Shown in pieces: positions 11,551 through 24,128 of a DNA stretch of 64,000 nucleotides. The number at the start of each line of letters is the position of its first letter. The stretch's first letter is position 1. Origin of the DNA: Heterobilharzia americana (lineage: Eukaryota > Platyhelminthes > Trematoda > Strigeidida > Schistosomatidae); assembly GCA_944470555.2 (NCBI GenBank), contig OX104127.1, positions 68,781,646 through 68,845,645 of the forward strand, given 5' to 3'. Position numbers and translations under genes: made by a program. The notes under the pieces are model-generated. The model saw only the letters and a program-made list of their open reading frames with translations. It was not told the origin of the DNA and made no database searches.

Positions 11551-12570
11551 CATATCTCAGATGTTCGAGGCTGTCTATATCTTTGTAAAAAAGCCTTTCA
11601 TCTAAGTATTTTTCGGAAGTTAACTGAGCAAAATGTTTCTTGTAGGATAAGAGATTAGGGAAACTAGTTTCATTTCTAGTGATGATAATCGAGTTATTTT
11701 GAGTAACTGTTCCACAGTTAAAAATCACTTGTGTGTATACTTCCGAACACTCAATGACCCGGATTCAGGCAAGCAAATTGAAATCGGTTAAAATTTTCCT
11801 AATAATTTCATTTAGACAATACAAGCACTTTCATCTGTGAAAACTGATTTTGATGGTATTATGCAAAAAACCTTAATAACTCTCAGGTAGTTTTGATTGT
11901 GACCTATAGGATGTTACTGTTATTTCATTTTTCAAAATCTTATAAAAACATAAAGAATAAGCATGTAATGATATAAATCGCTGAGGTGTGGATCAACGGA
12001 GCGTTACGTTACTATGATAGCGCTACTAATTAATGTATTTTTAAGTGACTGGATGTGTTATTAGGTTGTTGAATGTTATTCCAATACTTCATATCTTCAA
12101 GCCTGAGTTCAGCAATAGCCCTTGAACGTAGTTTAACACGGGTTTAGATCATTATGAAACGAATTCCCTGCCATAATGAGTTTAATCTACATTGATTGAA
12201 CTATAAAATTGTAAATCACACAGTCTTCACTCAGTTAGGTGCCTCAAAAGTGCTTAATAACCGCACAACATCTATCTTTACCAAATTGAACCTATTTCCA
12301 TATAGTTTGCATTTAGATTCAATGTACGGTTAGTATATACTCTCTGGTACTACACCAAATATTTTCTCTTGAACACTGACTAACTTATGTATGCACATCA
12401 TCGGGCTCTTGAAATTGAAAACAAACACGACGTTCAGAATGAAATAAAGTGCTTCGTTTCGATAAAGTCACAGAGTAAATCTACTATTTTACCTAGAACT
12501 TAGCTACTGGTGATCTCTTTACATAAACTGAGGCTCATAGGTGATGTAGCTCAATTACTCTTAGACCTAA
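11551..12570. other. Unassigned AT-rich DNA
   Basis: A 67-codon reverse-strand open stretch at 11525-11728 has no recognisable domain. Nothing else was seen. Confidence 0.5.
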
Positions 12571-12850
12571 TACCCCAGTAGATATCGTTTTGGCATTCAG
12601 ACCTTTGGGTGCTGAGTTCCATGTTCACTGGGAGCAGTATCAGTAACCAGCTGCATGTTAATCCAGTTGACGAGTTCTAAATAAGACGTAACGTGCGTCC
12701 TGGATTCCAGTACTGGTTACCGTCCATCAAATCCCAACATAATGAATAAACAGGCATCCAAACACTAGTCCATATACCAACAGAGGTATATCATTTCGAT
12801 CTAGAATTGCAACGGGAAATTACAAGTACCGATAAATAGTAGGCTTTGGA
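12571..12850 (+). repeat. Sm-alpha-like hammerhead SINE, near full unit
   Basis: Degraded head, then the ribozyme region at 12660-12708: ATCCAG stem I strand, core UUGACGA (C to U at the first base), stem II with TTCTAAATAAGA, GUAA in place of GAAA, cleavage triplet GUC kept, and CTGGATTCC closing stem I. The body follows to the CAACGGGAAATTACAAGTACC block at about 12810. Confidence 0.75.
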
Positions 12851-15039
12851 ACTTTCGCTGAATATGTTTTTATGATTTTTGATGAAGGTCCAGTTTCTTC
12901 TGTTGCAGACACTTCAGTAGTCAAGGCAAACCCCCCATGAATATCATCTTCTTGGTAGATACTTGGAATCAGTAGAAAATAACTTCTCTACCATTCCGAC
13001 GTTTCATCTTTGTTCGCACTCATCAGCAGTTAGCGCCCAACAATCTTGATAAAACTCATTATTCCTAAGAGACGAATTAAAGAATTTGGAAATGACACCT
13101 ATATGGATAATCATAAAATCCAGGGAAGAGTCAGTAGTGACCTCAATAACTTAGTAGTAGGATGTCTAGTCTTAGAAATTACTGATACAACTTTTATTCT
13201 GTGAGAAGAAATAAAAAATTTCCCTGTTGAAAGCATGTTTTTTCTCCTGTAAACGAATATCAAACCTTGGATTTTCAAGTCCAAAATCAAACATTCCATG
13301 GAAAGGTCAAGTTGATTAGCTTAGTGGTTAAATTGAACACTTATATGACAGGATTTTGCCTCTACTTTTAAACTTAGAGGTAAGTATCTGTATCCAGTTT
13401 TATGTGTACTACTTTCAACTGTAAATGTCTAATGTGATCAATGTTGGTGGTTAAGAAAGAATAAGAGGATGAAAATTTCACTTTTTACATATTTAGCTTA
13501 GAGTATATATAATTTCATGTAATTAACCTAGCTTTATTGAAAAGACTGATATTCATTATGCTTTTTTAACTACCCGTTTTTTTTCTTTAAAGTAATACGA
13601 ACAAATACGTACACGCATGAATTCAAAGCTTTTATCGCCTTTTCAAGTCAGGCATTAGTTAGTTATTCGCTTCGAAAGATGTTGAAATTTTTCAGTCTTA
13701 AAAATAAAATTGATTTTAACTCAGTAGAAATTCAATTACAATTGTGTTGTTTTCGTGCTCCTATTCATTCCATTTCTATTCAACTTATTTCGTGTTTTTC
13801 TTACCACTTTTATCATTTATGATATTTTGAAGAATGAAGGAAGATAGAAGAGAGTAGCTCCCTGGATTTTGTCTCGTTTTCATTTTCATTCGAAGTAATA
13901 TATATATGTATATTAAAATGATCCATTTCACTTGTTTAAGCCTCTTGAGAAATTAAATTTTTCATCAGATGATTTCTGTAGAGAATCTTCATTATTTCTG
14001 TTTACTTTCCATATAATTTTGTCTATAAACTTTTAGCTGGATGTCGATTATTCCCTATTTTATTTAGTATAATAGGAAACTTTAAAGTATTATCTAACTT
14101 TAGTAAGTGTAAGCGGTTGTTGCTTCTTGTTTAGTGATAATATCCAAAGTATTCATATGTTAAGATGATCAGACAAGAAATATACGATTTATTCAATGTC
14201 TATGTGAAAATAATCTCTCATTTTAGTTGAATTAAATATGATTAGAATCACACAGTTGATGAGGATTGATACTATTTTGGTTCACTAATCGATTAATGAA
14301 CACAACGATATTTAAAGATCGGTAAAATGGAAGGGTTGATGGTTAAGCTTCAGAAAAAAGAATACAGTAAATCGCATATGTATTGCAATATCAAGCCTTT
14401 ATACATAGATATACATATGCATAGAATGTAGGAGAGATGTTAGCATCAAATTTAGCATAGAAAATCTTCAGTTTGATCACATATGCAACATGTAGTCTTC
14501 CTGTCTGTAACAAGTGTATCAGATAAAATTGGTGCAAGCTGAATACGCATAGCTACATCAATATGCGAAGTCATTAAAGTGCATTAGTGTGCAAAAGTTT
14601 GCTCCAAACTATTTTCCTTGCAGAATATGGTTTTCTAGAGTCAGTCTGTAAAAACCCCTGAAATATGACTCATTTTATCATTTGCCTACGTATGGTGTGA
14701 AATGCGACGGTTCAGTGTTCACTTGATAGACATAAGAAAAGAAGGTGAGGAAAGAAACAAAAGTCATAATGAGGATGGTAATTGTAAACTGAATATTGGT
14801 AATATAAGAGACTGAATATACTGTAGTCAGAGATCAGGCTCAAATTCATAAATTGTCAGTGATTCTACCACATATGAGTTTCAAAAACACACTTCTTTTG
14901 AGCTGTACCCTTTGACTGTGGAAAAAACTACTAAAGCTAAGTGTTCAGATTCGACCAAATGTTCAAGAATTGAACTGATAATTGATTTCCAATCTGTTTT
15001 CGACAAACATTTAGGATAAAGCTGAAAGATATGTTCAGA
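12851..15039. other. Unassigned AT-rich DNA
   Basis: Includes a 62-codon reverse-strand open stretch at 13111-13299 with no recognisable domain, and a weak tRNA box-A-like string near 13318-13336 without a B box. No gene was supported. Confidence 0.5.
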
Positions 15040-15175
15040 AAGTACGCACACTATGCAACCTATGTAAATAGTTCAACAGGAGAAAGTAAACTTATAGACA
15101 TACTGAAGTGACTGAAAGCTGCTGTTTGTCCTTAACACACACCGGAACTATTTGCCATCCAAAGGAAGCTGACCT
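15040..15175 (+). repeat. Old dispersed repeat, copy 1 (copy 2 near 22258-22372)
   Basis: About 115-135 bp align by eye with 22258-22372 in the same order: ATGCAACC, TATTTGCCA and AAAGGAAG/AAAGGGAG blocks. Roughly two thirds of positions agree. Family unknown. Confidence 0.4.
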
Positions 15176-16121
15176 GCAGCTTCAGCGACTCTAATAGCCG
15201 ATTTCTTCAGATCTCTGGTATCTGTCTGCCTGCTTGTTCTAAAATTTCATTTCTTTTTACAAACGGTGCGCTGGTGTCCAGATTATGCATGAATTCTACT
15301 ATAACGGGACAGAAACGAAGTATTACTTACTTACTTGATAGATGTAACTCTTTGAGTTGGTCTGTTTGATCGGAATAACCGGTTGTTACAGACACATGGA
15401 ATGTTATCAGTATTGGCTGACCACCAAACGGTGTTACTTGTCAATCTAGTTCGACTCAGTACAGTCCAGGGATAGAAGACAGGTAGGGAGGGATAGTTGA
15501 TTCCATTATTTGTTGTTGAGCAATTGAAATGGAGTCCCGTTATAGAGAAGAGGTAATTTTGCGAAGAAAACGTTCTTTTTTGCAAACATTCGGCAACTGA
15601 GTTTTTCAAGTTAACTTCAAATCAACTTGCAAGTAGCAGGTCACTCTGCATGAGTGGGTGAGTGAGTTAAAGAGAAGTGGAGGAAGGGAGGGAGGGAGAA
15701 AGGAAAGGCGAAGAACATGAAACAACATTTGAATGAATACAAACCCTGTGTTTATCATGCTATACAAATATTGGTGATTACAAAGCAGTGAATAATTCAT
15801 TTACACTCTAATATACCTATGCAAATCCGCAGTGTCAAGGTGTCAAACATTCACAATATAATACCTAATCTAATTAGTTAGTTAGTTACTAGTTACAAAG
15901 GCAGTTCGAAACATAGTTGACTGACTGACTGGCTACATAGTTAGTTATTTTGAAGGGAAGGAATCATGATATTTGTACTGGTTGCTATTAACCAGTAAAC
16001 TACCTACTAACTGTAACGGCAACGCTGAAAATTTGATGAAAAGTAGAGGAAGATAGTGTAAAAGTAAACGTTTCAAGCTTTTTGGACAGAAAGGAAGGTT
16101 TATTATTGTTTCTTTTATTAT
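15176..16121. other. Unassigned DNA with short simple repeats
   Basis: Contains GGGAGGGAGG runs near 15685, and TTAGTTAG and GACTGACTGACTGG runs near 15876-15935. Two reverse-strand open stretches (15331-15609 and 15606-15800) show no recognisable domain. Confidence 0.5.
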
Positions 16122-16400
16122 CCCGTCGTTGAGGGGATTGAATTGATCAGTTTCTGCTGGTATATAGGCTCCTGGGCGAATGCCTCGATATTGCCTATGT
16201 TAGGATTGTATATTATTGATGAATAATGGCTAGTGGCGGAATCTGGGACGCGCGTTTCCTCCCATTTGGGACTCACCAGCTGGATGTAACTGCCTCCTAG
16301 TGAGCGAAGTTCTCCCTACTAGAACTCGAACTCGGGACCGATCGCTTCATATGCCAGAGCTTTATCCACTAGATCACCGAGTCACGATATCCATTTCTTG
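16122..16400 (-). repeat. Sm-alpha-like hammerhead SINE, left member of an inverted pair
   Basis: Full-looking unit on the reverse strand: tRNA-like head with the B-box-like sequence GAGTTCGAGTTC at about 16319-16332, ribozyme region 16238-16290, then the body. The ribozyme keeps GAAA and the GUC cleavage triplet, but the core reads CUGGUGA (A to G at an invariant position) and stem I is partly mismatched. Confidence 0.8.
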
Positions 16401-16620
16401 CACGATGGGTGTAGTTTTAATGCTGTTGCTTGAAACAACTTCTTCCACTCAGCGACGGAATAGCGCTCTGGCATTTGGAGCAATCTGTTCTGAGTTCGGT
16501 TTCTAGTTGGGACAACATCACTCACTGGGAGTCAGTTACATCCAGCTGCCTAGTTTTAGACAGGAGGAAACACATATTATTCTGGATTGCACTGCTGGCC
16601 ACCGTCCATCATTAGTACAG
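16401..16620 (+). repeat. Sm-alpha-like hammerhead SINE, right member of an inverted pair
   Basis: Meets the previous copy head to head. GCGCTCTGGCATTTGGAGC head block, B-box-like TGAGTTCGGTTTCTAG, ribozyme region 16537-16590 with core CUGCCUA, GAAA kept, and the cleavage triplet lost (TTATT before CTGG). Ends at the usual CCACCGTCCATCATTA. Confidence 0.78.
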
Positions 16621-16670
16621 AAAGACTAATTCTCTCATTCACTTGACTAGTAGTTACAGAATGATTGAAC

Positions 16671-16672
<2 letters not shown>

Positions 16673-16764
<92 letters not shown>
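16673..16764. repeat. (AT)n microsatellite, ~92 bp
   Basis: Uninterrupted alternating TA run. Confidence 0.98.
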
Positions 16765-16765
<1 letters not shown>

Positions 16766-17702
16766 CTAAACTTTAATATTTTCAGGAATAAAACATTTCA
16801 CTGTGCTGAGTGCATACGTGGAATGAAGTCGTGTACCGATTTAGATTTGCACCATAGTTATCATCATTTGCTTTTCCATGAACAACAAACCGACTACTGC
16901 CACAGTGAAACAGGTCAGCTGTCTGTCACCCACTCCATAGGGAGGGAGATTAGTAGTGTGAGCATGGATTTTGTGATAGGATAATGCTAGAGGTGTAGTG
17001 CCAACATGTAAAAAGGGTGATGTATTGTGTTAGTTATATCAACCGAAAAGTGAAAAATGAACAAGGAATCTTCTCAAACAAGTGCTACTGGTCGTATCCA
17101 TGCTTTAAAAAGAGAATATATGTATCTTTTTAAAATAAATGACCAACTAGTTGGTAATATTATTGATTATCAAACAGCTCGCTGTGTTCCCTTACAGCTT
17201 TTAATTGATCACTGGCTGACTGACTCATTTGTATATGACCTATAGTGTTATGGACTCTATCGCAAATTTGTACCTGAAACCAGCCAGTCAGTCAGTTAGT
17301 TTTGTTTCCATTATTATAAATGATCGTGCGTTTATATCAAAGTAAATTTATTATATAATGTTAAATAATATTAATAATTACAGAATGATTAGCAATGATA
17401 CATAACGATCAGTTGTCTTTAGGTTAGGGTTAGTTTTATGAGTATTTTGTTGCACGTTGAATGAATAAAAAAGCACCTACAGATATATTAGTAGACGATC
17501 ATTCAACCAGCATAGAAATTCGTAGTTCCTGCTGGTTATTCCTACCATAGTTAGCTGATGAACTGTTGTGAACTCAAGAGCCCACTGGAATCTACCGTAA
17601 TGTGCTTTTATAATTTTATTATAAACTTATATGACGATAAGTTGAAAACACTTTTAAAAAGCTCAAGTGTACTTCTTACTATTTGATGCTATTCGAATAA
17701 TT
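16765..17702. other. Unassigned DNA
   Basis: A 62-codon forward open stretch at 17057-17245 has no recognised domain. Short TGACTGACTGACTC-type runs flank it. Confidence 0.5.
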
Positions 17703-17905
17703 AAAACAAGCACAAAAGAAGTTATTTTGATGTAATATATACAGTGGAAACGTTTTAATAACCTAAAGTTTTAAGCAGTTCAATGGGTTTTTTCTCGTCT
17801 TTCTCATCATTTGCATTATCTGAAAGATCATTATTCCACACCTATCTACTGCTTATCTCTGTTTTAATACTGTTCAAATGATGCAACCATACCGTATTGT
17901 TCAAT
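17703..17905 (+). repeat. Dispersed repeat of unknown family, copy 1 (copy 2 at 19319-19512)
   Basis: About 200 bp repeated 1.6 kb downstream in the same orientation with high identity by eye. Shared blocks include ATATATACAGTGGAAACG, CTCGTCTTTCTC and CACACCTATCTACTGCTTAT. No coding potential or tRNA-like head. Confidence 0.75.
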
Positions 17906-18664
17906 ATTAGAGTAGATGGAAACGACTCTGTTAAATCTGTAAATATTTCTAGCTACATCAGGGTGTTCTGAATCCCGGACAGGCATTTCGCTCGTTTGCG
18001 GTCAACCTGTCTGGACAGATTGAAACTAACTGAATCTGGCTTGCTGACTTGATTAGATTGAAACAACTTAAAACTAGGATGAACAGTTTGCACAGCATTT
18101 GCAAACTTTAGACGTCAAAGTATGCAGTTGTGTCTAATTTTAATCAAATTATTTAAGAACAAATAGAATTTAGAAAACTAATCCTCGCATTAAATTAAGG
18201 AAGCTTGACAGACTACTACAAAACAAATGGAATGTTTGCTTGCTATTTGTCCTCATAATATTTATGTGCTAAAGTGAGATACAACAGAAAAGCAAAAGGA
18301 AAACTTTGTTATGCATGAGTGGTTTTTGTAATTATAACTTGAATATCGGTGAAAACATTGTTTTCTCTTTGCTCATATATTAGGCATTGCAGAAATTCAA
18401 TTCATCTTCAATAGACTGAAATGCGTTGGAAACATTGTCTTGCTTTTTGCAAGCTGTTCTTTTTTCTGTTTTAGTTGGCCTTCGTTCGATAATTTCCTTT
18501 CTACGCACTCCTCTTCTTCTCTATAAAATAACTCAAAGTGATCAAGTTAGACAAATGTGTCTGTTAAGTGAGTGCAGAACATGAAGACTTAGTTTCCTTG
18601 AAAAGTATAATAATCTATTCACGGAGACGAGTTAAGTAGAACAAACCGACTTCTCGACAGTAGC
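17906..18664. other. Unassigned AT-rich DNA
   Basis: Nothing recognised. Confidence 0.5.
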
Positions 18665-18890
18665 GATGGTTAGTGTCTAGCAGAGGGATTCAGAATTCTC
18701 GCTTCGTCCTATTAAAGACTTGTCAATTGGTAGTACATACCTCTCAAGAAGTGATGTGGTTCTCACCGGGACTCCAACCCAGGGATTAGCACCTCAAACG
18801 TCAGTGTCATCCACTAGGCCACTAGGCCACTAAGCCACCATATCCACTCCTTGTGGGACGGGTATAATTTTTATATCATTGCTGGATTTC
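18665..18890 (-). repeat. Sm-alpha-like hammerhead SINE, left member of an inverted pair
   Basis: Reverse-strand copy with head (GGCCTAGTGG, B-box-like CTGGGTTGGAGTCC at about 18772-18785) and ribozyme region 18686-18740. Core UUGACAA, GAAG in place of GAAA, cleavage site changed. The head contains a small tandem duplication (CACTAGGCCACTAGGCCACT near 18812-18831). Confidence 0.72.
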
Positions 18891-19010
18891 ACTGCTAGAC
18901 ACTATTCAGCATTACGGTCAAAATGAAATTATGAGCGATATCGTGGCATCCATTCAGGAGTCAACCGGCCAAAAGAGAGTGATTGATTCGGTCCAGAAAC
19001 GATGAGAACT
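18880..19010 (+). repeat. Sm-alpha-like SINE, right member of an inverted pair (3' part only)
   Basis: Begins at GCTGGATTTCACTGCTAG, the sequence right after the ribozyme cleavage site, then CACTATTCAGCATTA and the body block GGCATCCATTCAGGAGTC. Head and ribozyme 5' part are absent. It abuts the reverse copy. Confidence 0.68.
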
Positions 19011-19318
19011 TACTAGCAGTAATATGGAAACCAGTTTTTTATTATATGTCCAAGAGCATTCAACGGTTCGTACATAAAGGAAAAAAGCTGAATACTGGGT
19101 AGCTTAGAATTACTCACAGCAGTGAATAAATATATACATATTATTTAACAGATCATCTGATTACCACTGTCACCTTTTTTTATACCTAAAAGTATGTGCT
19201 ATGAGTGTCAAAATTCAAATATACATTTATTTATCCTATCACTTGTTGACCTCTTCTTCTTGGTGCTGATTTGGAGTGTGACGATTCAGGAAATATACCA
19301 CTTGTAACAGTTTAATAA

Positions 19319-19512
19319 CAAGTACAAAACAAGTAATTTGATGTAATATATACAGTGGAAACGTTTTGGTAGCATAACATTTTAAGCAGTCTAGTGTGTT
19401 TTTCTCGTCTTTCTCGTCATTTGCATTATCTGAAAGATTATTACTCCACACCTATCTACTGCTTATCTCTGTTTTAATACTACTTAAATGATGTAACTAT
19501 ACCCTATTGATA
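19319..19512 (+). repeat. Dispersed repeat of unknown family, copy 2 (copy 1 at 17703-17905)
   Basis: See copy 1. A reverse-strand 70-codon open stretch (19239-19451) crosses it, but it is not open in copy 1, so it is unlikely to be coding. Confidence 0.75.
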
Positions 19513-22257
19513 GTTGGGGTATACTATGAAAAATATTACATCTAATTTTAGCTATTGACAACCTGACTAAAATGAATGAAATTTTTGACAACTTGAAAAC
19601 GATGAACATTATAAGACTGTACAAAACTCATATCAGTCGCTTTCACTGAGCATATTACATCTTGGTACAGGAAGGTTTCCTGTTGATTACCTACAACCAC
19701 TTAACATCAACCACAATCCAGTGAGATGGTAAGTTTATTAGTTTTATGATCGCTTTTCAAAATTGTGCCGTGGGATTCGGTTACCACCTAAGACCAGATA
19801 ACATAAAACTAACTACTCTACAATGACCAGTCAGTTTCTATCATACAATCATTCAAGCATTCAGTGATGGCTCAAATAACTCAGCGGGACCGTTTCTGAT
19901 TGGAGCAGTGGGTGTATGAAGGATGACTTACATTTGAATTCCTCAAGGGATTTAAGCACCCTGGAGATTGTAAGTAAGCCTCATGGTTAGGAGGAAACGA
20001 GCAAGAAACCTACGCTTAGGGTTTCTTGCCGTTTGCCACTACTTAAAGTGAAGAAGAAGGTCAGCATCAGCCCCGGTAGCGCAGCAAGCTAAGAATAATT
20101 GCAAAGGGAAAAATAGAAGACAAAAAGTAACACTCCGAAGTAAAGTCTATTTGTATATGATCCCGTGATTCAGCGACTGGAAAGATAAAGAAGTAATTCT
20201 AGAAATATCTAGGGACAGGTGTGAGCGTAGCTACCGGTGGGATACGAGCTAAGCAAACAATGAAATTTAAACTGAACTAAGAAGTGAAATCATGAAGTGA
20301 AAGCTACTAGTGGAATATAAGTTAGGTAATGCTATGAATGGGAAGAATATGAAAACAATTTATATCTTATATCAAAAGACCAATGTCTAACTTTTTAATA
20401 GCAATGGTTTTTGTGAAGCAAATTAAACTTACTTTTGTCGATATCAAGGTTTGTTTGACCATGGGTGTAGATTCTATATCTACTGGTTATCTGATGACCA
20501 TGTTTGATAAAGTTCCTTCTTTTTACAAGATGAAGCTTTCAGAATAGGCTATTAAAGTTATTTTTCAACCAGTGCAAATAAATTTATAGATAATTTCAGA
20601 GTTGATACAGCCTGAAAATGTTTTTACTTCAGACTACACAGAGTCTTCTTTGTACAGTATGGACTCCAGAAATTTCAAGTCTTGTGAGGGGTGGATTACG
20701 ATTTAGTTATTGTGTTCAACTATATTGAACCAGTGATACAGTGTACTCATCACTTACCTTTGTTGTTGAGAAGACTATTCTGATCCTCAACTTCACTAAC
20801 CCTGCATAGCATTCGAAGTATTATTTTGATAAGTGATTACTTTGGGTCATTGAACATATGCATAGACTTCATCCCGAATGGCTAACAATTAGAGTGTGAC
20901 CTCTTCACTCATAATTGTGAAACAACACTGAACTCAATGTAGATAAAAAAATAAATCTACTATTAGTCTATGTCCTAAGTAACCTTTACGACAGTTTGAA
21001 CCGAGAGCTATAAGATATTGAAAAGTGTTCGAATCCAGTTTCGGTGGTTCATAGCAATATGGATTATTAATCTATAACAGAATCTCTAACGCTGTACTAA
21101 TTTCTTGTGAAAATGTTGTCATCTTTGGATAATCTTAAAATGAAGCAAAACACAACCCTAGTTCTTACCAATTTACAGTTTTATTTATGATGTAATTAAA
21201 AATTTAGTTATATTTCAAGCCGCAAAGGTAAAGTCTTATTTAAAATTCTTATCTCCAGTCGAAGACTCATTCAGTAGATCTATGAAATCCCACTTCAGGG
21301 TTGTAGAAATATCTGAACTACTTTCTGATCACGATTCAGATTTAGAGAAGATATGAAATTACCCATTTTGTGCATTTTTTCTGATATAAACTCTTTGTTA
21401 TAGTTGTGTTGATGACTAGTTAAAATCCACACAAGAGTCTTTGATAATGCTAACTAAATAGCATCTGTGAACGGGTTCATTAAAAAACTAAAACTCACCA
21501 CTAGTGTAAGTTTTACCATTTTAATCGCAAGTTCTCTATTGAATCTTGTATACGACTTCTTCTTGTAGATGACAGTAACGACAGTTTTGGTGTATGACTC
21601 AAGATTACTACAAATACGTTCATTAGGTCAAAATGAGAAAAGCAAATCAGTGGAGAAAAATGTCTTTGACGATGTCGTTTTTCGAAGCTGTACAATGGTA
21701 TTTATATCCAGGACTAGTAATGTAACATACTATAACTGATTAATCTAGTAAGGCTGCATTAGTTACATAATGTTCAATTTAGCTTCTATAGCTGGACACG
21801 GAATATGTAGTCATCCAAAAGATGATGAAGGTACCAAGAAAAGTATGGAAGTTGGCTAGGTGAAAATTGTCTGTGGTTGTAAAGCTTGAGAGATGAAATT
21901 CTTTTTGTTAAATGTGAAGGCGAAAAATGATAAAAGGGTCATCATGAAAGTGATACTAGTGAACTGATTAATTGTTATCAACAAGATAAGGAAAAGATAG
22001 TTAGAATCATGACAAGATCAAGAATTGATCATGATCCTTTTGTACTCAGTGATTAGGCTTTTATTGGCTTTAAAATCTTACTCCTTTTGAACCGCTTTCT
22101 TTGACTTTGCATATCATTTCGAAAACTAACTGTAGTAAAATTACTTGGTTAGAACTGACTAAGTTATCAGGAGTTCACAAAGTGGTCAATTTAGACACTT
22201 TTCTTGATATCAGTTCAGGGCAATCCTTGAATATGTATTATGAAAGTGAGCTGTTTG
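19513..22257. other. Unassigned AT-rich DNA
   Basis: A reverse-strand 60-codon open stretch at 21513-21695 has no recognised domain. No repeat family or RNA gene was recognised in 2.7 kb. Confidence 0.5.
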
Positions 22258-22372
22258 TGCAACCAATATAAATAGGTCCACTGGCGAAATTTGCCTTATA
22301 AATACACACTCAGGTGGCTCAAAGCGCTGACTTGTCCTTACTACAGATACAAATTATTTGCCAAAGGGAGGT
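22258..22372 (+). repeat. Old dispersed repeat, copy 2 (copy 1 at 15040-15175)
   Basis: Weak but ordered similarity to 15040-15175, ending at ATTTGCCAAAGGGAG. Confidence 0.4.
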
Positions 22373-22516
22373 AGTGTTGGTAAGAAGAAAAAACTTTTCT
22401 CTAGAGTTTTGGCTGTAATGTCACCCCTCGTATCGACATTCATACATATAGGCTTTCTTCTGAGTTTATGGATCTACTTAGCATGTTTCTTATTATTTTC
22501 ATTACTATTATTTTTC

Positions 22517-24128
22517 CCTTGGGTTCCTAGTGGAACATACGCATCAAAGGCATCCCTCCATTTCATTCTCTTCTCTGCACTCTCCTCAACATGGCGACAC
22601 GACAGCACACAACCTCTCATTTATTCCTCACATCATCTCATCAATATCACCCTCGCCTCAATCGCTCTACTTACCCTCTCCCCTTTGCATTCATTCCACT
22701 CGACGGTCTGGCCTGGCACATGATGTCCCCGAATGATCTCCTCAGTGTATACCCAATCCACATCCAATTCCTTCTGCATATTTGTTGGGTGATAGTTTCT
22801 TGGTTGGTTCGTTACCAGCCAGTCAGAGTGAGTTCCTTGTTGCTTATTCCTTCTGGCCATATGATCTTCAGTGTCAGTATCGAGTGGGCATAGGCGGCAG
22901 CTGTTGTTGATGCATGTCTGTAGTTTGTTGGAAGTGCTTTTCGTGACGTTCAGGTAAGTCTCTCACCCATCACATAGAAACACTGACTTGACTGAATTGG
23001 TGTTGAAAATCCGGATCCCATTCACGCTTTATGCTGAGTGTAGTGCAGTAGATGTTCACACTGATTTCAGATTAATGAGGGCCTGTCATGCATTCTTTCC
23101 GATACTGGCTTTGACATTCTCGTCTGTGCCGACGCTTGTAGTTGAAAGGATGCTGCCCTGACCTGACCTGACCTGCCTAGGTGGTAGGTGAAAGAGACTA
23201 CCTCCTTTCGACTTCTCCTGTTGATGGTGATTGGTGTTTGTTTTTGATGCTGTTGTTGGTTGGGTATCTTCATCACCTCCGTCTCCTCTACATTCACCTG
23301 AAGGAAGTCCCGTTTTCGCTGCCCTGCCTCCTCTGTCAACTTGCTAGTTTTCGCCTGTAGATCTTCGAGTTTGTGCGATATTAGACATTAGACATAAATC
23401 ATCGTTGTCGGCGAAATCCAAATCTTCTTCTGGGGTCTTTTCATCGGTCCAGTCAGCATATGCCCATCTTCTCACAGCTCCTCACAGTTATCTGCTACAT
23501 GATCCAGTCCAGTTGAGTCGAGTCGACCACAATCAGGAAGATTATTGGTGATAGTGGGCGGTAACCTTGACTTACTCCCTTCTTCACTTGCACTCCAAAG
23601 GCACCACCGAGCTTTCCATTGTGGATCACTTGGCATGTGGCGTCTTCATGTAGATGCTGTTCAATGAGGTTTGTAAAGGTTGGTGTCACTGAAACCGTAG
23701 TGTTGAAGCAGCTGCCTGCCAAATTACTTCTCAGTCAACGTTGTAGAAGGCCTTTTCAAAGTCGATGAAATTGAGTTAGAGAGTTGACTGCCATTCTATA
23801 CTCTGTTCAATGATGCGTAGTGTAGTGTTGCAATTTGATACGCTCATGATTTGTTCTTCCTGAATCCAGCCTGTTCAGGTGGTGATTTTGAATCCAGTGC
23901 ATTGTTTAGTCTCTCCAGAATGATGCGCTTAGTATTTTGCTTGAGGTTAGCAGATGCTGGGGCATGATTTGGCGCCAGTTCTTGCAAAGACTTAGGTCGC
24001 TCACTCTTGTTTGGGAGTTTGCCGAAGTAGCCCTTCTTCGAATTAGTTTGCAGGTAACCTTCCTTCCTTCCTTCCTTCCTTCCTTCGAGACCTTCTACAA
24101 TAATGTTGTGAATATGTCAGCATCTTTC
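22517..24128 (-). pseudogene. RTE-clade retrotransposon copy C, 5'-truncated and degenerate
   Basis: Same peptide pieces and same stops as copies A and B: 23495-23722 (motif B region), 23067-23339 (thumb start, NVEETEVMKIPN), 22633-22860 (C-terminus). It shares the two-codon insertion in the FADD box. The 3' terminus on the reverse strand reads GGAACCCAAGGGAAAAATAA, then a TAA/GAA-rich tail. It differs from B by a substitution cluster around 23918-23975, where A and B agree with each other. Confidence 0.88.
24058..24084. repeat. (TTCC)n microsatellite
   Basis: Counterpart of the run at 8098-8119, one unit longer. Confidence 0.9.

Noticed and set aside
13318..13336. Box-A-like TTAGCTTAGTGGTTAAATTG region
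   Set aside because: No B box at the right distance and no second copy with a shared tail.
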